A stretch of 15,645 nucleotides of DNA from DASWOJ01 sp964242325 (GTDB lineage Bacteria > Pseudomonadota > Alphaproteobacteria > Acetobacterales > Acetobacteraceae): assembly GCA_964242325.1 (NCBI GenBank), contig CAXTCI010000129.1, positions 1-15,645 on the forward strand, in the 5' to 3' direction. The translations under genes were made by a program, and so were the position numbers. Below the pieces are notes generated by a model. The model saw only the letters and a list, made by a program, of their open reading frames with translations, was not told the origin of the DNA and did not search any database. Below are positions 13,879-15,645 of this stretch, in pieces. Positions within the stretch are counted from its first letter, which is position 1, and each line of letters starts with the position of its first letter.

Positions 13879-13901
13879 GGCCCATGCCGGACGGCAGGGC
13901 C
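13879..13901 (-). promoter_or_regulatory. Stem-loop at the 5' end of the rpsA leader
   Basis: GGCCC, a bulged A, TGCC, a four-base loop GGAC, then GGCAGGGCC form a nine-pair hairpin. It lies about 8-30 nt after the predicted transcription start. Such a terminal stem could protect the mRNA or take part in rpsA control. Confidence 0.5.
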
Positions 13902-13915
13902 TTGCTCGTGCGGCA

Positions 13916-13943
13916 CACATACGTTTTCAGTGGGCGGTGTCAA
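13916..13943 (-). promoter_or_regulatory. Putative rpsA promoter
   Basis: On the minus strand CTTGACA gives a perfect -35 hexamer TTGACA at 13938-13943. A -10-like TATGTG lies at 13916-13921 after 16 nt. The implied start near 13909 gives a leader of about 160 nt before rpsA. The -10 matches consensus at only three positions, but the position and the -35 support it. The stretch 13748-14068 holds this promoter, the leader hairpins and the OYE 3' hairpins, and no gene I can support. Confidence 0.5.
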
Positions 13944-13958
13944 GCATAACCTGATCCC

Positions 13959-14032
13959 GGCCGGGCCGCTTACCACGATAATGCGCTGCTGCCCGGCCCT
14001 TTTCCCACCGAAAATTAGGAGAAGCGGGCAGC
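13959..14032 (-). terminator. Overlapping inverted repeats after the OYE gene
   Basis: Two alternative stems share one strand. GGCCGGGC (13959-13966) pairs with GCCCGGCC (13991-13998). GCTGCCCG (13988-13995) pairs with CGGGCAGC (14025-14032). Both have eight perfect pairs but large loops of 24 and 29 nt, and they are mutually exclusive. They start 37 nt after the oxidoreductase stop and lie upstream of the rpsA promoter, so the simplest role is to end the oxidoreductase transcript. No U-tract follows on the minus strand. Confidence 0.4.
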
Positions 14033-14068
14033 CTCGCTACATTATGGGCGTCTGCGTTGGTGCCCGCC

Positions 14069-15190
14069 TCAGACCAGTTCGCCGAGGGAGGCGGCGGCGA
14101 AATCCCGCAGGCCCGTGGTGTCGCCCGCACGCACCTTCGCCACCCAATCCGGGTCGTTCAGGATCGCCCGGCCCACTGCGATCAGGTCGAACTCCCCGCG
14201 CTCCATTCGGTGGATGAGGGTGTCGAGGCTGGCAGCCTTGGAGCCTTCACCGGCAAACGCCCCCATGAAGTCGCCGGACAAGCCGACGGAGCCGACGCTG
14301 ATCGTGGCCGCGCCCGTCAGATGCTTGGCCCAGCCGGCGAAGTTCAGCCCGGCCTCCCCGTCCACCTCGGGGAACTCCGGCTCCCAGAACCGGCGTTGCG
14401 AGCAGTGCAGGATATCCGCGCCGGCCGCCACCAGCGGCGCCAGCCAGTCCTCCATCGCACGGGGCGTTTCGGCGAGCCGGACGGCGAAGTCCTGCTGCTT
14501 CCATTGGCTCAGCCGCAGGATGATGGGGTAGTCCGGCCCCACCGCGGCGCGCATCGCCGCGACGACTTCGGCAGCAAAGCGCGACCGCTCCTTCAAGGTG
14601 GCGCCACCGTAGCGGTCCGTGCGCCCGTTCGTGCCGGACCAGAAGAACTGGTCGATCAGGTAGCCATGGGCACCGTGGATCTCGGCCACGTCGAAGCCCA
14701 GCCGCTTGGCATCGGCGGCGGCGCGGGCGAAGGCGGCCACGGCGTCGGCGATGTCCTCCTCGCTCATGGCTTGGCCGCGCGGCTTGCCCGGCGCAATCAG
14801 GCCGGATGGACTTTCCACGGGAACCGCGGGCACCCAGTCCGACATGAAGCTGACCACCGAGCCAGTATGCCAGAGTTGCGGACCCATCTTGCCGCCGGCG
14901 GCATGGACCTCGTCTATCACCCGCTTCCAGCCAGCCAGCGCGGCGTCACCGTGGAAGAAGGGGATGTTCGCCTCGTTCCTCGACGCCGGCCGGTCCACCA
15001 CGGTCCCTTCCGACAGGATCAGCCCGACCTCGCCTTGGGCCCGGCGCCGGTAATAGGCTGCCACGTTCTCGCCGGGTACGCCGTCCGGCGAGAAGGAACG
15101 GGTCATCGGCGCCATGACGATGCGGTTCTTCAGGTTCAGCGACCCCAACCGGAACGGCTGGAACAGGATGTCGGCATTCGGGGAAGGCAT
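14069..15190 (-). CDS. NADH:flavin oxidoreductase, Old Yellow Enzyme family
   Basis: This 373-residue FMN enzyme reduces activated C=C bonds such as enones, maleimides or nitro-compounds using NAD(P)H; the physiological substrate is unknown. FMN-binding MAPMTR is at 26-31 and QLWHTG at 105-110. The substrate-activating pair His172 and His175, with proton donor Tyr177, is in EIHGAHGYLIDQFF. TDRYGG is at 191-196. The C-terminal phosphate loops are ISVGSVGL and AVGRAILNDPDW. These residues fit the classical OYE/xenobiotic reductase class. There is no C-terminal FeS/FAD extension, so it is not a 2,4-dienoyl-CoA reductase. The start at 15190 has AGGAG seven bases upstream; the in-frame start at 15247 would lie upstream of the operator and is rejected. 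It diverges from an HxlR regulator, its likely controller. Confidence 0.93.
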   Translation of the reverse strand: MPSPNADILFQPFRLGSLNLKNRIVMAPMTRSFSPDGVPGENVAAYYRRRAQGEVGLILSEGTVVDRPASRNEANIPFFHGDAALAGWKRVIDEVHAAGGKMGPQLWHTGSVVSFMSDWVPAVPVESPSGLIAPGKPRGQAMSEEDIADAVAAFARAAADAKRLGFDVAEIHGAHGYLIDQFFWSGTNGRTDRYGGATLKERSRFAAEVVAAMRAAVGPDYPIILRLSQWKQQDFAVRLAETPRAMEDWLAPLVAAGADILHCSQRRFWEPEFPEVDGEAGLNFAGWAKHLTGAATISVGSVGLSGDFMGAFAGEGSKAASLDTLIHRMERGEFDLIAVGRAILNDPDWVAKVRAGDTTGLRDFAAASLGELV

Positions 15191-15218
15191 CAACTGTCTC
15201 CTAACAATCGTCGGAGTT

Positions 15219-15241
15219 GCAGGTATACCTTGTATACCTGC
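15219..15241. promoter_or_regulatory. Palindromic operator between OYE and HxlR genes
   Basis: GCAGGTATAC (15219-15228), spacer CTT, GTATACCTGC (15232-15241): a perfect ten-base inverted repeat. It directly abuts the minus-strand TTGACA box and covers the region where the oxidoreductase -10 must lie, so a bound repressor would block that promoter. HxlR regulators bind as dimers to this kind of short-spaced palindrome, often beside their own gene. Confidence 0.85.
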
Positions 15242-15247
15242 TGTCAA
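15242..15247 (-). promoter_or_regulatory. -35 box of the OYE gene promoter
   Basis: A perfect TTGACA on the minus strand, 52 nt upstream of the oxidoreductase start codon. The -10 must fall inside the adjacent palindrome; candidates such as TATACC (14-nt spacer) or TACCTG (16-nt spacer) are both imperfect, which would suit a regulated promoter. Confidence 0.6.
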
Positions 15248-15266
15248 TAACGCACCTGAAAGTGCT

Positions 15267-15275
15267 CAGGTATAC
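15267..15275. promoter_or_regulatory. Additional operator half-site before the HxlR start
   Basis: CAGGTATAC repeats the left half of the 15219-15241 operator exactly, in the same orientation, 47 bp further on and three bases before the AAGGAG ribosome-binding site of the regulator. It suggests autoregulation of the hxlR-type gene. Confidence 0.6.
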
Positions 15276-15289
15276 AAAAGGAGACCGCA

Positions 15290-15645
15290 ATGCCGGGGCA
15301 TGAAGACCAGGTTTACCGGGCGGATTGCGCGAGCCGCCCCATCCTGGATCAGATCGCGGACAAGTGGTCCATGCTGATCCTCGCCGTGCTCTGCGCCGGT
15401 CCGCTGCGCTTCAATGCCATCAAGCGGCGGCTTGAGGGCATCACGCAGAAGGCGCTGACACAGGCGCTGCGGCGCTTGGAGCGGAACGGCCTCGTGGCCC
15501 GGCGGGTCGTCCCGGTTTCACCGGTGGCGGTAGAGTATTCAATCACGCCGCTCGGCCGCACCCTGGAGCAGCCGTTTGCCGCGCTGTATGGCTGGACGGT
15601 CGAGCATCTGTCCGACATCGAGCAAGCGCAGCGCGAGTTCGACGG
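15290..15645 (+). CDS. HxlR family transcriptional regulator (3' truncated)
   Basis: This is a winged-helix regulator of the HxlR (DUF24/YodB) family; the first 118 residues are in the window and the stop lies beyond it. The N-terminus RADCASRPILDQIADKWSMLIL is typical, with Cys13 at the position used as a redox or electrophile sensor in YodB and QorR. The recognition helix-turn-helix is LRFNAIKRRLEGITQKALTQALRRLERNGLV. The wing follows with VAVEYSITPLGRTL. The start at 15290 has AAGGAG six bases upstream. It is divergent from the oxidoreductase, with a 99-nt spacer carrying the operator. I infer that it represses both genes until an electrophile or disulfide stress modifies Cys13. Confidence 0.93.
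   Translation, partial: MPGHEDQVYRADCASRPILDQIADKWSMLILAVLCAGPLRFNAIKRRLEGITQKALTQALRRLERNGLVARRVVPVSPVAVEYSITPLGRTLEQPFAALYGWTVEHLSDIEQAQREFD

Noticed and set aside
13738..14217. Plus-strand frame across the rpsA-OYE spacer
   Set aside because: It spans the start of rpsA and the end of the oxidoreductase in antisense, has no domain, and covers the promoter and hairpins.
15191..15247. Longer OYE start at 15247
   Set aside because: It would translate the operator and -35 region; the start at 15190 has a strong ribosome-binding site and the family N-terminus.
1..15645. CRISPR array, tRNA/rRNA, transposon, prophage or defence genes
   Set aside because: No evenly spaced direct repeats, cloverleaf, transposase/integrase or known defence proteins were seen on either strand.

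Overview
The window is a GC-rich chromosomal segment of housekeeping genes. It most likely comes from an alphaproteobacterium, perhaps Rhodospirillales/Acetobacteraceae. That placement is inferred from base composition, CTTGAC-type -35 boxes and the gene order addA-trxA / folC-accD-trpA-trpB / trpF-pyrF-lapA-ihfB-sppA-rpsA, not from a database search. A run of exactly 100 N at 1602-1701 is an assembly gap.

Layout. The left edge (2-1061, + strand) holds the 3' end of addA, the recombination helicase/nuclease, followed by thioredoxin trxA. A perfect 11-bp hairpin then separates trxA from genes arriving on the minus strand. The accessory pocket 1128-2454 (minus) contains a small protein of unknown function, a GNAT acetyltransferase cut by the gap, and a cupin whose end overlaps the GNAT start. 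From 2565 to 7141 (minus) lies folC-accD-trpA-trpB, covering folate polyglutamylation, acetyl-CoA carboxylase beta subunit and both tryptophan synthase subunits. A facing pair of 39-bp REP-like repeats sits between trpB and trpA. From 8267 to 10278 (minus) lies the tightly coupled ihfB-lapA-pyrF-trpF run, whose genes overlap or nearly touch. From 11096 to 13747 (minus) lie sppA and rpsA. At the right edge a flavin oxidoreductase of the Old Yellow Enzyme family (minus) diverges from a truncated HxlR-family regulator (plus), with a clear palindromic operator between them.

Two plus-strand genes interrupt the otherwise co-directional minus-strand block. A CorA-type divalent-cation channel lies between trpF and trpB, and a lipase-like alpha/beta hydrolase lies between sppA and ihfB. 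Each overlaps the 3' end of the minus-strand gene it faces, by 23 bp and 69 bp respectively. The rpsA gene has a recognisable promoter and a roughly 160-nt leader with two hairpins. cmk, often found upstream of rpsA, is absent here.

I found no CRISPR array, transposase, phage gene, tRNA, rRNA or defence system. The most informative non-coding structures are the HxlR/OYE operator, the trpB-trpA repeat pair and the rpsA leader. I do not see a convincing undescribed biological system; most of the window is core metabolism.
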